Below, one piece after another: positions 54,813 through 63,892 of a stretch of 64,000 bases of DNA. The stretch comes from Rhizobiales bacterium Ga0077525. Its GTDB lineage: Bacteria; Pseudomonadota; Alphaproteobacteria; Rhizobiales; Xanthobacteraceae. Every line of letters begins with the position of its first letter. The first letter of the stretch is position 1. The DNA lies in assembly GCA_001464835.1 (NCBI GenBank), contig LNDS01000046.1, positions 40,020 to 104,019 of the forward strand, in the 5' to 3' direction. A program made the translations under genes and the position numbers. A model generated the notes under the pieces. That model searched no databases and had not been told where the DNA came from. It was given only the letters and a program-made list of their open reading frames with translations.

Positions 54813-55370
54813 TCAAACGGTGAGGATCTCCTTTTCCTTTGTCCCGAGCAGCGCATCGATTTCGGCAATGCCGGCGTCGGTCGCTTTTTGAATCTCGGCG
54901 GTGAAGCGCTCGATCTCGTCCTTGCCGTGATCCTTTTCCAGTTTCTTGAGCGCGTCCATGGCGTCGCGGCGCACATGGCGCACGGCGACGCGGGCGTTCT
55001 CGGCGTATTTATGCGCCAGCTTGACCAGTTCCTTGCGGCGTTCCTGATTGAGTTCGGGAATGCGCAGACGAATGGTCTGCCCGTCGGTCGCCGGCGACAG
55101 GCCAAGATTGGAATCGACGATGCCCTTTTCGACGGCTTTTACCAGCGACTTGTCCCAGACATTGACCGCGATCATGCGCGGCTCAGGGATGGTGACGCTG
55201 GCGCATTGCACGAGCGGCATCATCGCGCCATAGGCATCGACCATGACCGGATCGAGCAGATGCGCCGAAGCGCGCCCGGTGCGCAGGCCCGACAATTCGC
55301 CCTTGAGCGCGGTCGAGGCGCCGGCCATGCGGCGCTTGATGTCATTGATGTCGTGTGTTGCGTTTGCCAT
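54813..55370 (-). CDS. frr: Ribosome recycling factor
   Basis: Splits the post-termination ribosome with EF-G. The 185-residue protein of standard length has the three-helix bundle core [20 protein letters not shown] with ASAHLLDPV, and [20 protein letters not shown] in the hinge and helix region. It lies between pyrH and uppS. Confidence 0.97.
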   Translation of the reverse strand: MANATHDINDIKRRMAGASTALKGELSGLRTGRASAHLLDPVMVDAYGAMMPLVQCASVTIPEPRMIAVNVWDKSLVKAVEKGIVDSNLGLSPATDGQTIRLRIPELNQERRKELVKLAHKYAENARVAVRHVRRDAMDALKKLEKDHGKDEIERFTAEIQKATDAGIAEIDALLGTKEKEILTV

Positions 55371-55419
55371 GACGATCCCCCAACAAATTAACCGCCGACT
55401 TTAAAGCCGCGCGGCCGGA

Positions 55420-56133
55420 TTACCCGACGATCGTGGTGCGGCCCTGGCCGCGCAGAACCGTCTCGATGGCGTTCTTGCCCGCGATCGAGAACACGATGAT
55501 AGGCGTCCGATTCTCCCTCGCAAGGGCGAAGGCGGCGCCGTCCATCACCCGCAGGTCCTTTTCGATCGCCTCCTGATGGCCGAGGCGCTCGTAGCGCACA
55601 GCCTTCGGGTCTTTCTTCGGGTCGGCGGTGTAGACCCCGTCCACATTGGTCGCCTTGAGCACCGCCTGGCATTCCAGTTCGGCGGCGCGCAGCACGGCGG
55701 TGGTGTCGGTCGTAAAGAACGGATTGCCGGTTCCGGCGGCCAGGAGGACGACACGCCCTTTCGCCAGATTCTTCAAAGCGCGCTTGCGGTTATAGGTTTC
55801 GCAGACCGAGGTCATGGCGAGCGCCGAGAGCGTGCGGGCCTCGCGGCCCTGCCGCTCGATGGCTGCTTCCAGCACCAGGCAGTTCATCACGGTGGCGAGC
55901 ATGCCCATCGTGTCACCGACGGGGCGCGGCACGCCGCGCGAAGAAACTTCGACGCCGCGGAAGATGTTGCCGCCGCCGACCACGACGCCGAGTTCGACGC
56001 CGAGCTTGGCAGTCGCGGCGAGATCGGCGGCGATGCGTTCGACGGTTTCCTGGTCGATGCCGAAGGGCTTGTCGCCATTGAGCGCCTCGCCCGACAGCTT
56101 GACGATGACGCGCTTGTAAATTGGATCAGTCAT
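55420..56133 (-). CDS. pyrH: UMP kinase
   Basis: Phosphorylates UMP to UDP. The 237-residue amino-acid-kinase fold starts [20 protein letters not shown]. It has [33 protein letters not shown], and [23 protein letters not shown] from this enzyme feeds pyrG (21.3 kb). It is between tsf and frr, the universal order. Confidence 0.97.
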   Translation of the reverse strand: MTDPIYKRVIVKLSGEALNGDKPFGIDQETVERIAADLAATAKLGVELGVVVGGGNIFRGVEVSSRGVPRPVGDTMGMLATVMNCLVLEAAIERQGREARTLSALAMTSVCETYNRKRALKNLAKGRVVLLAAGTGNPFFTTDTTAVLRAAELECQAVLKATNVDGVYTADPKKDPKAVRYERLGHQEAIEKDLRVMDGAAFALARENRTPIIVFSIAGKNAIETVLRGQGRTTIVG

Positions 56134-56219
56134 GAAGTGGCGACCTTAAAATTTATCGGCACATCGTCGCGTCGCAAATCGAAACCGGCGCCCTCTTGGG
56201 CGCCGGCTATTTCAAGCGA

Positions 56220-57149
56220 TCAGCTCTGGCCGGCCGCCGCGGCGACTTCGGCGGCGAAATCGGATTCCTGCTTCTCGATGCCTTCGCCGAGACCGAAGCG
56301 GACATAGCCAGTGATCTTGATCGGACCGCCGACCTTGCCTTCGGCTTCCTTGACCGCCTGCGCCACGGACTTCTTGCCGCTATCGTCGAAGATGAATGGC
56401 TGCTCGAGGAAGGTCTGCTCCTTGTAGAAAGTCTTGAGACCGGACTCGACGATCTTCTCGATCATCGCCTCGGGCTTGCCCTGCTGCCGGAACTTGTCGG
56501 CGAGCACGTCCTTCTCGCGCTTGATGATGTCGGCCGAGACGCCCGACGCATCGAGCGCGATCGGCTTCGACGAGGCGACATGCATGGCGAGCTGGCGGCC
56601 GAGCGCCGTCAGCTCATCGACATTGCCGGTCGATTCGAGAGCGACCAGAACGCCGATCTTGCCGAGACCGTCGCTCACCGCATTGTGGATGTAGCTGCCG
56701 ATGGCGCCCTTGGACACTTCAAGCATGTCGGCGCGGCGCAGCGACATGTTCTCGCCGATCTTGGCAATGGTGTCGTTGATGGCGGCTTCAAGCGTGATGT
56801 CGCCAACCTTGGCGGCCTTCATCGCTTCGATGTCGGTGCCGGCATCGAAAGCGACATTGGCCGCCATCTTGACCAGGCCCTGGAACATGTCGTTGCGGGC
56901 GACGAAATCGGTTTCCGAATTCAGTTCGACGACGACGGCCTTGGGGCCGCGCACGACGAGGCCGATCAAGCCTTCGGCGGCGACGCGGCCGGCCTTCTTG
57001 GCGGCTTTCGACAGGCCCTTCTTGCGCAGCCAATCCTGCGCGGCTTCCATTTCGCCGCCGGTTTCGCTGAGTGCGGCCTTGCAATCCATCATGCCTGCGC
57101 CGGTCGACTCGCGCAGTTCCTTGACCATTTGTGCGGTGATCTGTGCCAT
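56220..57149 (-). CDS. tsf: Elongation factor Ts
   Basis: Nucleotide-exchange factor of EF-Tu. The 309-residue protein begins [20 protein letters not shown] and has the EF-Tu contact segment [26 protein letters not shown]-like and [20 protein letters not shown] segments follow. Translation probably starts at the ATG at 57149, with an AAGGA upstream. As sequenced, the frame is open upstream into rpsB without a stop (see rpsB). Confidence 0.95.
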   Translation of the reverse strand: MAQITAQMVKELRESTGAGMMDCKAALSETGGEMEAAQDWLRKKGLSKAAKKAGRVAAEGLIGLVVRGPKAVVVELNSETDFVARNDMFQGLVKMAANVAFDAGTDIEAMKAAKVGDITLEAAINDTIAKIGENMSLRRADMLEVSKGAIGSYIHNAVSDGLGKIGVLVALESTGNVDELTALGRQLAMHVASSKPIALDASGVSADIIKREKDVLADKFRQQGKPEAMIEKIVESGLKTFYKEQTFLEQPFIFDDSGKKSVAQAVKEAEGKVGGPIKITGYVRFGLGEGIEKQESDFAAEVAAAAGQS

Positions 57150-57201
57150 CTCGAAAATTCCTTCAACGGCTCGCGACCGGCCGGGCCGGCGCGTCGTTTT
57201 A

Positions 57202-58214
57202 TCAGATTGAAAGTGACCGGCGCCCGCGTGTCGTTGCTTGGCGACCCAGCCATCGACGCGGCCCGGCAGACCCACTTCTTCGCCGATGTTGTGCGCGGCG
57301 GTGGGCGAGAGCTCGGCGATCTGAGTGTAGTGGAAGATGCCGAGATCGTTGAGCTGCTTCTCGATTGCCGGCGAAACGCCGGTGAGCTTCTTGAGGTCGT
57401 CGGCGACACCGCGCGGCCCGGCAAGCTGTTCGAAGCCGAGATCGGCCGAAGCGGGCGCTGACGGAATGGTTTCCGCCATGATCGGCTTTTCCTGGGCGCC
57501 GAGATCGACGCCGCGTTCGCCCTGCGAGCGCGAAATGCCGTCGAGCGCGGCGCGCGCGATCAGGTCGCAATACAACGTCACGGCACGCGCCGCGTCATCG
57601 TTGCCGGGGACCGGATAGGTGATGCCGTTCGGATCGCAGTTGGTGTCGACGATGGCCGCGACCGGGATGTTGAGACGGCGCGCTTCCTTGATCGCGATGT
57701 CTTCCTTGTTGGTGTCGATCACGAAGATGAGGTCGGGAACGCCGCCCATGTCCTTGATGCCGCCGAGCGAGCGGTCAAGCTTGTCGCGCTCGCGCTGCAT
57801 CGTCAGGCGTTCTTTCTTGGTGTAGCTCGCAGCCGCGCCGGTGCCGAGCATCTCCTCGAGCTTGCGCAGGCGCGAGATCGAACCGGAGATGGTCTTCCAG
57901 TTGGTCAGCGTGCCGCCGAGCCAGCGCGAATTGACGTAATATTGCGCCGACTGCTTGGCCGCCGCGGCGATGCCGTCGGCCGCCTGGCGTTTGGTGCCGA
58001 CGAACAGGATGCGGCCGCCCTTGGCGACGGTATCGCTCACGGCCTGGAGCGCGCGATGCAGCATCGGCACGGTCTGGGCGAGATCGACGATGTGGATGTT
58101 GTTGCGGGTGCCGAAGATGTATTGACCCATCTTCGGGTTCCAGCGGTGGGCCTGATGGCCGAAGTGGACGCCAGCTTCCAACAGCTGACGCATCGTGAAG
58201 TCAGGAAGTGCCAT
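57202..58214 (-). CDS. rpsB: 30S ribosomal protein S2, with C-terminal extension; frame runs on into tsf as sequenced
   Basis: S2 core (about 1-235): [70 protein letters not shown] linker leads to a helix-hairpin-helix-like domain (about 275-325; [20 protein letters not shown] with [14 protein letters not shown]), known as an extension of S2 in Rhizobiales. In the frame as read there is no stop after GWVAK; it continues through about 30 Arg-rich residues into tsf, giving one 664-codon frame (56220-58214). A one-base shift near 57236 would instead end S2 at the TGA at 57202, the coordinate given here. tsf keeps its own ATG and ribosome-binding site. Confidence 0.85.
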
Positions 58215-58262
58215 TCGAATTCTCCGGTTGATCCGCCGCGGATGTGTGTGAGCCGTTTATTA

Positions 58263-58281
58263 CTCAATTGATTTAATTGAG
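58263..58281 (-). promoter_or_regulatory. AT-rich inverted repeat in the rpsB leader
   Basis: CTCAATT (58263-58269) and AATTGAG (58275-58281) pair around a 5-base loop, about 50 bases before the rpsB start, in an otherwise GC-rich genome. It could be part of the S2 autoregulatory leader or the promoter region. The remaining 200-base gap to 58418 shows no gene. Confidence 0.4.
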
Positions 58282-58418
58282 GAAATCGGGCCACCGGAAG
58301 GCTTGTGTGACCCATTGTCGGGGCCTGAAGCCAACATCCGCGTGAGTGATGTGCCGGGCTTATATAGGTGCGATTGGCGGAAAGCAATCAGTTCTGGCGG
58401 CCAAATGGGCGCCGCGCG

Positions 58419-60040
58419 CTACCGCGGGCAGAAGGAAAAGCTTTCGATCCGCGACGTATAGTAATAATTGGGCCGGCAGAAATCGAGCGGGACGTCCTGC
58501 TTGAACGAGTGCTTGACCGGTTCGGCGCTGCCGACGACGACCATCGCGATCAGGAGTAAAACTCCAGCCGGCCGCACCAACTGATGGCGCTGCAATGCGG
58601 GGACGCGCGCCAGCAGCCAGGCCGCGGCCAGAATCAGAAGCGGATCGGTGATGATGAAATATTCCAGCTTCAAGCCGCGGAATGTGCCGGCAAGATCGAC
58701 CGCACAGACCGCAACGACCATCAGCGCCGCCTGCGACGCCGCACCCCGCGCGCCTCGCCGCCAAGCATAAACGATGCCGGCCAGCACCAGCCAGGCCAGG
58801 AACACCGTGTTGCGGGCCGACGTGCTGAGAATGAAGGTCAGCCGCGACAGCAGCAGCACGACACCCTCGATCAACTGGCGCAGCAACGACGGCGGCGCCG
58901 CGCCGTCCTGCGAAGACGGAATGAATCCGATCATCTGCTCGAGCGGATTGAATACGACTGTGATGTTGCCGGGCGCCGCGCCCGATAGCGACAACAGGCC
59001 GAGACTGATGCCGCCGGTCATGCAGGCGAGCGCCCCGACGATGCCGCAGGGCCGGCTCCGCCATTTGATGCCAAGCGCCACCGCCCAGCCCAGTACCCAG
59101 GCGACCGCGAAGGTCTGATAGATTGGAAACGACGTCCCGAAGATAGCGGCCCGCTTGGCAGTCGCCCCGGCGTCGAAAAGTCCGGCAAGTACGGGAGGTG
59201 CGGCAAGAAAAGCCAGCAGCACGGCAATGGCGGACAGCCCCACGCAAACAAGTGGCGAGGCGTCCTCGCCGCCATCGGCGGCGCGGCGCGGCGCGCAGAA
59301 AAAACGATCGGCGCAAAGGTCATCAGCAGAAACAGAAACTGCACCTTGTTGATCAGCGCCAGGGTCGCGCACACGCTCGCCAGCAGGATCGCCGCCAGCC
59401 GCAACGGCCGGCTGAGATCGCCGGCGATCAGGCACAAGAGCAGCGCCGCATAGGCCAAAGTGGCGGAGATCAATTCGGTGCGCACGATGCGCCCTTCCAT
59501 CATGACGCCGCTGGAGAAGGCGAGAACGAAGGCGGCGATCAGCGCGACCTGCCAATCGCCCAGCAGCCGGCGCACGAGAACGCCGAACAGGGCGATGAAG
59601 GCGCAGGCATAGCCGAGCGACAGAAGCCGCGCCGCCTGCGTCGCCGTCATCCACGCCTTCTCCGAGCCGGCAACGTCCGCCAATGGCGGCAATTGCGACA
59701 GCCGGTCGGCGGCGATCAACCCGGCCGATTTCAGCAAGGCCAGCCAATGCTGCAGCGAGACGATGGTCAGATAGCCCGGATGGTCGAAATACTGCTGGGC
59801 GTGGCCGTCGTTCATCAGGAAGGCCTGATAGACCATCCAGATGTCCATATCGCCGACGCGCCAGTACGGCCACCAAAAGCCGAAGGCGAAAAACAACGCG
59901 ACGAAAGCGGCCAAAATCAGCGCCAGCGAAACGCCAAACGGGGCCAGCACGAAGACGGAAATATCGTCGCCCGGCCTCGGCAAAAATCCGATGCGCGAGG
60001 TCAGCCCCTTGAACACTCTCCCTGCCCGGCGGGCCGTCAA
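58419..60040 (-). pseudogene. Polytopic membrane protein (glycosyltransferase-C-like), frameshifted
   Basis: A protein of about 540 residues with some ten or more membrane helices. The N-terminal frame (60040 to about 59290) shows WRVGDMDIWMVYQAFLMNDG, acidic residues in the first loop reminiscent of GT-C/GT39 transferases. It then reads into Pro/Arg-rich noise. The following frame continues the membrane protein from EDASPLVCVGLSAIAVLLAF to FSFCPR at 58419. The shift falls in the GCCGC-repeat tract at about 59277-59300, a typical slippage or base-calling site. The ATG overlaps the dnaE stop (ATGA), so it is the second gene of a dnaE operon. The substrate is unknown. Confidence 0.75.
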
Positions 60041-63000
60041 AGCGCCTCGACCATCTCTACGCCCGGCACCGCCTTGATCGCGCCGGCGATCTGCGGCGAA
60101 ACCTTGAAATGGCCGGGCAGTTTGATCTCTACTTCCGTGCCCTGCTTGAGCCTCATGATAACGCTGACCTCGCCGTCGCCCGAGCCGCGCCTTGGCGAGG
60201 CTTCCAGCCGTTTGGCGACGCTGTCCAGCGGCGCGGCATCGCGCAGGAAGACGCGCAGACCTTTCTGCATGTTGGCGGCCGCGGCATCGAGCGGCTCGGC
60301 CGACTGGATGCGGGCGCGCACATCGTCACCCTGAACCTCGGCCGACAGCACCAGAAGCACCGCGGCGCCCGGCTCCAGCAGATCGCGGTATTCGGCCAGT
60401 CCTTCCGAAAAGATCACCGCCTCGTAGGCGCCGGTCGGATCGGACAGGCCGAAAATGCCCATCTTGTTGCCGGTCTTGGTGCGGCGTTCCTGCCGCGACA
60501 CCACGGTGCCGGCGACCTTGCCCGCCGTCGCGCCGTTCTTCACCGCCCGCGAGAATTCGGCCCAGGACTGCACGCGCAGTTTTTTCAGGACGGCGGTGTA
60601 GTCGTCGAGCGGATGGCCGGAGAGAAAGAAACCGACCGCCTCGTATTCGCGGCGCAGCTTTTCCGCCGGCAGCCACGGCTCGACCTGCGGCAGGGCGATA
60701 GGCTCGGCCTTGCCGCTGCCGCCGAAGAAATCGTTCTGCCCGACGGCTTCGGTTTCGTGGGTGCGCTGGGCAATGCCCATGACCTTTTCGACCGCCGCGA
60801 GAACGCGGGCGCGGTTCTTGTCGAATTCATCGAAGCTGCCTGCCTGCGCCAGGCTTTCCAGCACGCGCTTGTTGACGGCGCGCGGATTGATGCGGGCGGC
60901 GAAATCGCCGAGATCGGCGAACGGGCCGCTCTCGCGCGCGGCGATGATCGACTTGACCGCCTCGCGGCCGACTCCTTTAAGCGCCGCCAGCGCGTAGATG
61001 ATCGTGTTGCCATCGACCTCGAAGGCGACGCCGGAACGGTTGATCGACGGCGGATCGACCTTGATGCCGATGCGTTCGGCCTCGGCGCGGAATTCCGACA
61101 GCTTGTCGGTGTTGCCCATATCGAGCGTCATCGAGGCGGCGAGAAATTCGACCGGGTAATTCGCCTTCATATAGGCAGTCTGGTAGGCGACCAAAGCGTA
61201 AGCGGCGGCGTGGCTCTTGTTGAAGCCGTAATCGGCGAAGCGCTCCAGCAGTTCGAAGATCGATTCCGCCTGCGCCTTGCCGATGCCGCGCGCGACGCAA
61301 CCCTCGACGAAGATGCTGCTCTGCTTCTGCATCTCGGAGCGGATCTTCTTGCCCATGGCGCGGCGCAACAGGTCAGCGTCGCCGAGCGAATAGCCGGCGA
61401 GAATCTGCGCGGCCTGCATCACCTGTTCCTGATAGACGATGACGCCGAAGGTTTCCTTCAGCACCGGCTCGAGCTTGGGATGGATGTAGTCCGGCACTTC
61501 GAGTTCGTGCTTGCGCGCGCAATAGGTCGGGATGTTGGCCATCGGACCCGGGCGATAAAGCGCGACCAGCGCGATAATGTCCTCGAAACGGTCGGGCCGC
61601 ATGTCCAGGAGCGCGCGGCGCATGCCCTGGCTTTCCAGCTGGAACACGCCGACCGCTTCGGCGCGCGCCAGCAGATCGTAGGTCTTCTTGTCGTCGAGCG
61701 GAATGGCGCCAAGATCGACCGTCACACCACGGCGCGCCAGCAATTCCACCGCGGTCTTGAGCACCGTCAGTGTTTTCAGGCCGAGGAAGTCAAACTTGAC
61801 CAGTCCCGCCTGCTCCACCCACTTCATGTTGAACTGGCTGACCGGCATATCCGACTTCGGATCGCGATAGAGCGGCACCAGTTCCGACAACGCGCGGTCG
61901 CCGATGACGATGCCGGCGGCATGCGTCGAGGCGTGACGGGTCAGGCCTTCCAGCTTGCGGGCAATCGCAAAGGCACGCTTGACGGTCGGATCGTTGTCGG
62001 CTTCGGCCTGCAGCTTCGGCTCGTCCTCGATGGCGCGCGCCAGCGTGATGGGTGCTGCCGGATTCTGCGGCACCATCTTGCACAACTTGTCGACCTGGCC
62101 ATACGGCATCTGCAGCACGCGGCCGACGTCACGCAGCACGCCGCGCGCCTGCAAGGTGCCGAACGTGATGATCTGCGCGACCTTGTCGCGCCCATAGCGA
62201 TCCTGCACGTAATGGATCACTTCCTCGCGGCGGTCCTGGCAGAAATCGATGTCGAAGTCGGGCATCGACACGCGTTCCGGATTGAGGAAGCGTTCGAACA
62301 GCAGTCCGAAGCGCATCGGGTCCAAGTCGGTAATCGTCAGCGCATAGGACACCAGCGATCCAGCGCCCGAACCGCGGCCAGGACCGACCGGAATGCCCTG
62401 GTTCTTGGCCCAGGTGATGAAGTCGGCGACGATGAGGAAGTAACCGGGGTATTTCATCCCGGCGATGACCTTCAATTCGAAGTCGAGCCGCTCGCGGTAC
62501 TGCTCCTCGGTAAATCCTGGCGCGAGACCTGCGCTTTCGATGCGCCGCGTCAGCCCGGCTTCGGCCTGGCTGCGCAACTCGCTCGCTTCATCGACGGCGG
62601 CGCCGTCGGCGCCGACCGAGAAGCGCGGCAGGATCGGCTGTCGCGTCTTCGGGCGGAAGGCGCAGCGCTGCGCGATCTCGACGGTCGAGGCAATCGCCTC
62701 CGGCAGATCGGCGAACAATTCGCGCATCTCGGCGCGGGTCTTGTAGCGATGCTCCGGCGTCAGGTGACGGCGGTCGGTTTCGTGGACGTAGCGCCCTTCG
62801 GCGATGCAGATCAAAGCGTCGTGCGACTCGTAATCGGCCACCGTGGCGAAGAACGGTTCGTTGGTGGCGACCAGCGGAATGTTGCGAGTATAGGCAAAGT
62901 CGATCAGCACCGGCTCGGTCATGCGCTCATGCGCGGCGCCGTGGCGCTGCAATTCGACATAGAGCCGGTCGCCGAACAGGCGATGCAGCGTATCGATGCG

Positions 63001-63486
63001 CACCGCCGCGACCTGACTCTGGCCGGCGGCTATCGCCAGATCGAGCGGGCCGCCGGGACCGCCGGTCAGCGCGATGATGCCGTTGGTTTCGCCGTCGAGC
63101 CATTCGACCTTGAGGCGCGGCGGCTCGTTTGGCGGCGATTCCATGAAGGCGCGCGAATTGAGCCGCATCAGGCTGCGATAGCCCTCTTCGCTCGCCGCCA
63201 GGAGCACGATGCGCTGGCGTTCCTGATGGGCGATGCCGGTGCGGACGCCGTTATCGGTGTCGCCGAAATCGATGGCCAGCGCGCAACCGATGATCGGCTG
63301 GATGCCGTAGCCGGCGACCTTCTCGGAGAATTCGAGCGCGCCGAACATGTTGTCGGTGTCGGTCAGCGCCAAAGCCGGCTGCTTGTCGGCCTTGGCGAGT
63401 TCCGCCAGCCGGGCGATCGGCAGCGCGCCTTCCAGCAGCGAGTAGGAAGAATGAACGTGCAGATGCACGAAATCGAGATCGGACAT
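60037..63486 (-). CDS. dnaE: DNA polymerase III alpha subunit
   Basis: Replicative polymerase catalytic subunit. The 1149-residue protein begins with a PHP domain (DFVHLHVHSSYSLLEGALPI). The polymerase core includes PVGPGRGSGAGSLVSYALTI, the catalytic aspartates in MPDFDIDFCQDRREEVIHYV, GLKTLTVLKTAVELLARRGV, and KSHAAAYALVAYQTAYMKAN. Helix-hairpin-helix and OB-fold (SGHPLDDY onward) parts follow. PHP metal residues are retained in the first motif. Length and features fit DnaE1 rather than the mutagenic DnaE2. The 251 bases between it and the small SOS gene upstream hold no other gene that I can support. Confidence 0.97.
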   Translation of the reverse strand: MSDLDFVHLHVHSSYSLLEGALPIARLAELAKADKQPALALTDTDNMFGALEFSEKVAGYGIQPIIGCALAIDFGDTDNGVRTGIAHQERQRIVLLAASEEGYRSLMRLNSRAFMESPPNEPPRLKVEWLDGETNGIIALTGGPGGPLDLAIAAGQSQVAAVRIDTLHRLFGDRLYVELQRHGAAHERMTEPVLIDFAYTRNIPLVATNEPFFATVADYESHDALICIAEGRYVHETDRRHLTPEHRYKTRAEMRELFADLPEAIASTVEIAQRCAFRPKTRQPILPRFSVGADGAAVDEASELRSQAEAGLTRRIESAGLAPGFTEEQYRERLDFELKVIAGMKYPGYFLIVADFITWAKNQGIPVGPGRGSGAGSLVSYALTITDLDPMRFGLLFERFLNPERVSMPDFDIDFCQDRREEVIHYVQDRYGRDKVAQIITFGTLQARGVLRDVGRVLQMPYGQVDKLCKMVPQNPAAPITLARAIEDEPKLQAEADNDPTVKRAFAIARKLEGLTRHASTHAAGIVIGDRALSELVPLYRDPKSDMPVSQFNMKWVEQAGLVKFDFLGLKTLTVLKTAVELLARRGVTVDLGAIPLDDKKTYDLLARAEAVGVFQLESQGMRRALLDMRPDRFEDIIALVALYRPGPMANIPTYCARKHELEVPDYIHPKLEPVLKETFGVIVYQEQVMQAAQILAGYSLGDADLLRRAMGKKIRSEMQKQSSIFVEGCVARGIGKAQAESIFELLERFADYGFNKSHAAAYALVAYQTAYMKANYPVEFLAASMTLDMGNTDKLSEFRAEAERIGIKVDPPSINRSGVAFEVDGNTIIYALAALKGVGREAVKSIIAARESGPFADLGDFAARINPRAVNKRVLESLAQAGSFDEFDKNRARVLAAVEKVMGIAQRTHETEAVGQNDFFGGSGKAEPIALPQVEPWLPAEKLRREYEAVGFFLSGHPLDDYTAVLKKLRVQSWAEFSRAVKNGATAGKVAGTVVSRQERRTKTGNKMGIFGLSDPTGAYEAVIFSEGLAEYRDLLEPGAAVLLVLSAEVQGDDVRARIQSAEPLDAAAANMQKGLRVFLRDAAPLDSVAKRLEASPRRGSGDGEVSVIMRLKQGTEVEIKLPGHFKVSPQIAGAIKAVPGVEMVEAL

Positions 63487-63737
63487 GGAAGCTCGGCGGG
63501 CCGGAGTGATTCTGCTGTGTCACCCAGAGTGAGGAGAGCCCCTCCCCAAGTCCACCCTCGCGGACGCAAGTGTGCCAGTCATGCCGCTTTTACACAGGCC
63601 ACCCGGCCGCTGCGGCGCCGGAACTCTTGGGTGGCTCTTTTCGAGCCTACCCGGCCATGACCACGCGGATACGCGACGCCAAACGCAACCTCACGCAATG
63701 AAAACGCCACCGTACAGACGACGAAACACGCACGCGA

Positions 63738-63836
63738 CTACAGATTACTGATGACTTGCGACCAGATGGCGATCATGCCGACGAACATGGACAGGGCGGC
63801 AAGGGTCGCGGCCTCTTGGATCACGGCTTTGATCAT
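63738..63836 (-). CDS. Small LexA-regulated single-helix membrane protein, SidA-like
   Basis: A 32-residue protein. A short amphipathic start (MIKAVIQEAATL) leads into a hydrophobic helix (about residues 9-25, ALSMFVGMIAIW) and a short tail SQVISNL. A strong GGGGGAGA (63842-63849) is placed 6 bases before the ATG. Two LexA-type operators overlap the promoter just upstream. Caulobacter SidA is a 29-residue, SOS-induced inner-membrane inhibitor of the FtsW/FtsI/FtsN division machinery and, as I recall, is also encoded next to dnaE. Size, topology, regulation and position fit; I did not align the sequences, so homology is inferred. Too short for most gene callers. Confidence 0.75.
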   Translation of the reverse strand: MIKAVIQEAATLAALSMFVGMIAIWSQVISNL

Positions 63837-63850
63837 GACTTTCTCCCCCA

Positions 63851-63892
63851 GAACGTAAAGAGAACATAGTTCATGTTCTGTTCCAGAGTCAA
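63851..63892 (-). promoter_or_regulatory. SOS promoter with two LexA boxes upstream of the small membrane-protein gene
   Basis: On the minus strand, TTGACT (plus coordinates 63887-63892) and TATGTT (63863-63868) are 18 bases apart, a good -35/-10 pair. One LexA box fills the spacer (GTTC-N7-GTTC on the plus strand at 63869-63883, i.e. GAAC-N7-GAAC on the minus strand). A second overlaps the -10 and start region (GAAC-N7-GAAC on the plus strand at 63851-63865). All four half-sites are perfect. LexA bound here would block polymerase directly. Confidence 0.85.

Noticed and set aside
60037..63486. Error-prone DnaE2, because of the SOS promoter upstream
   Set aside because: Length, PHP start motif and neighbourhood fit the replicative DnaE1; no imuA or imuB is adjacent in the window.
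60109..63660. Very long antisense open frame (over 1100 codons) opposite dnaE
   Set aside because: GC-rich codon bias keeps an antisense frame open; the translation is Arg/Asp/Ala-rich with no family motif, and dnaE on the other strand is unmistakable. The same holds for long antisense frames opposite ntrB, ispDF, ppiD, pyrG, eno and lpdA.
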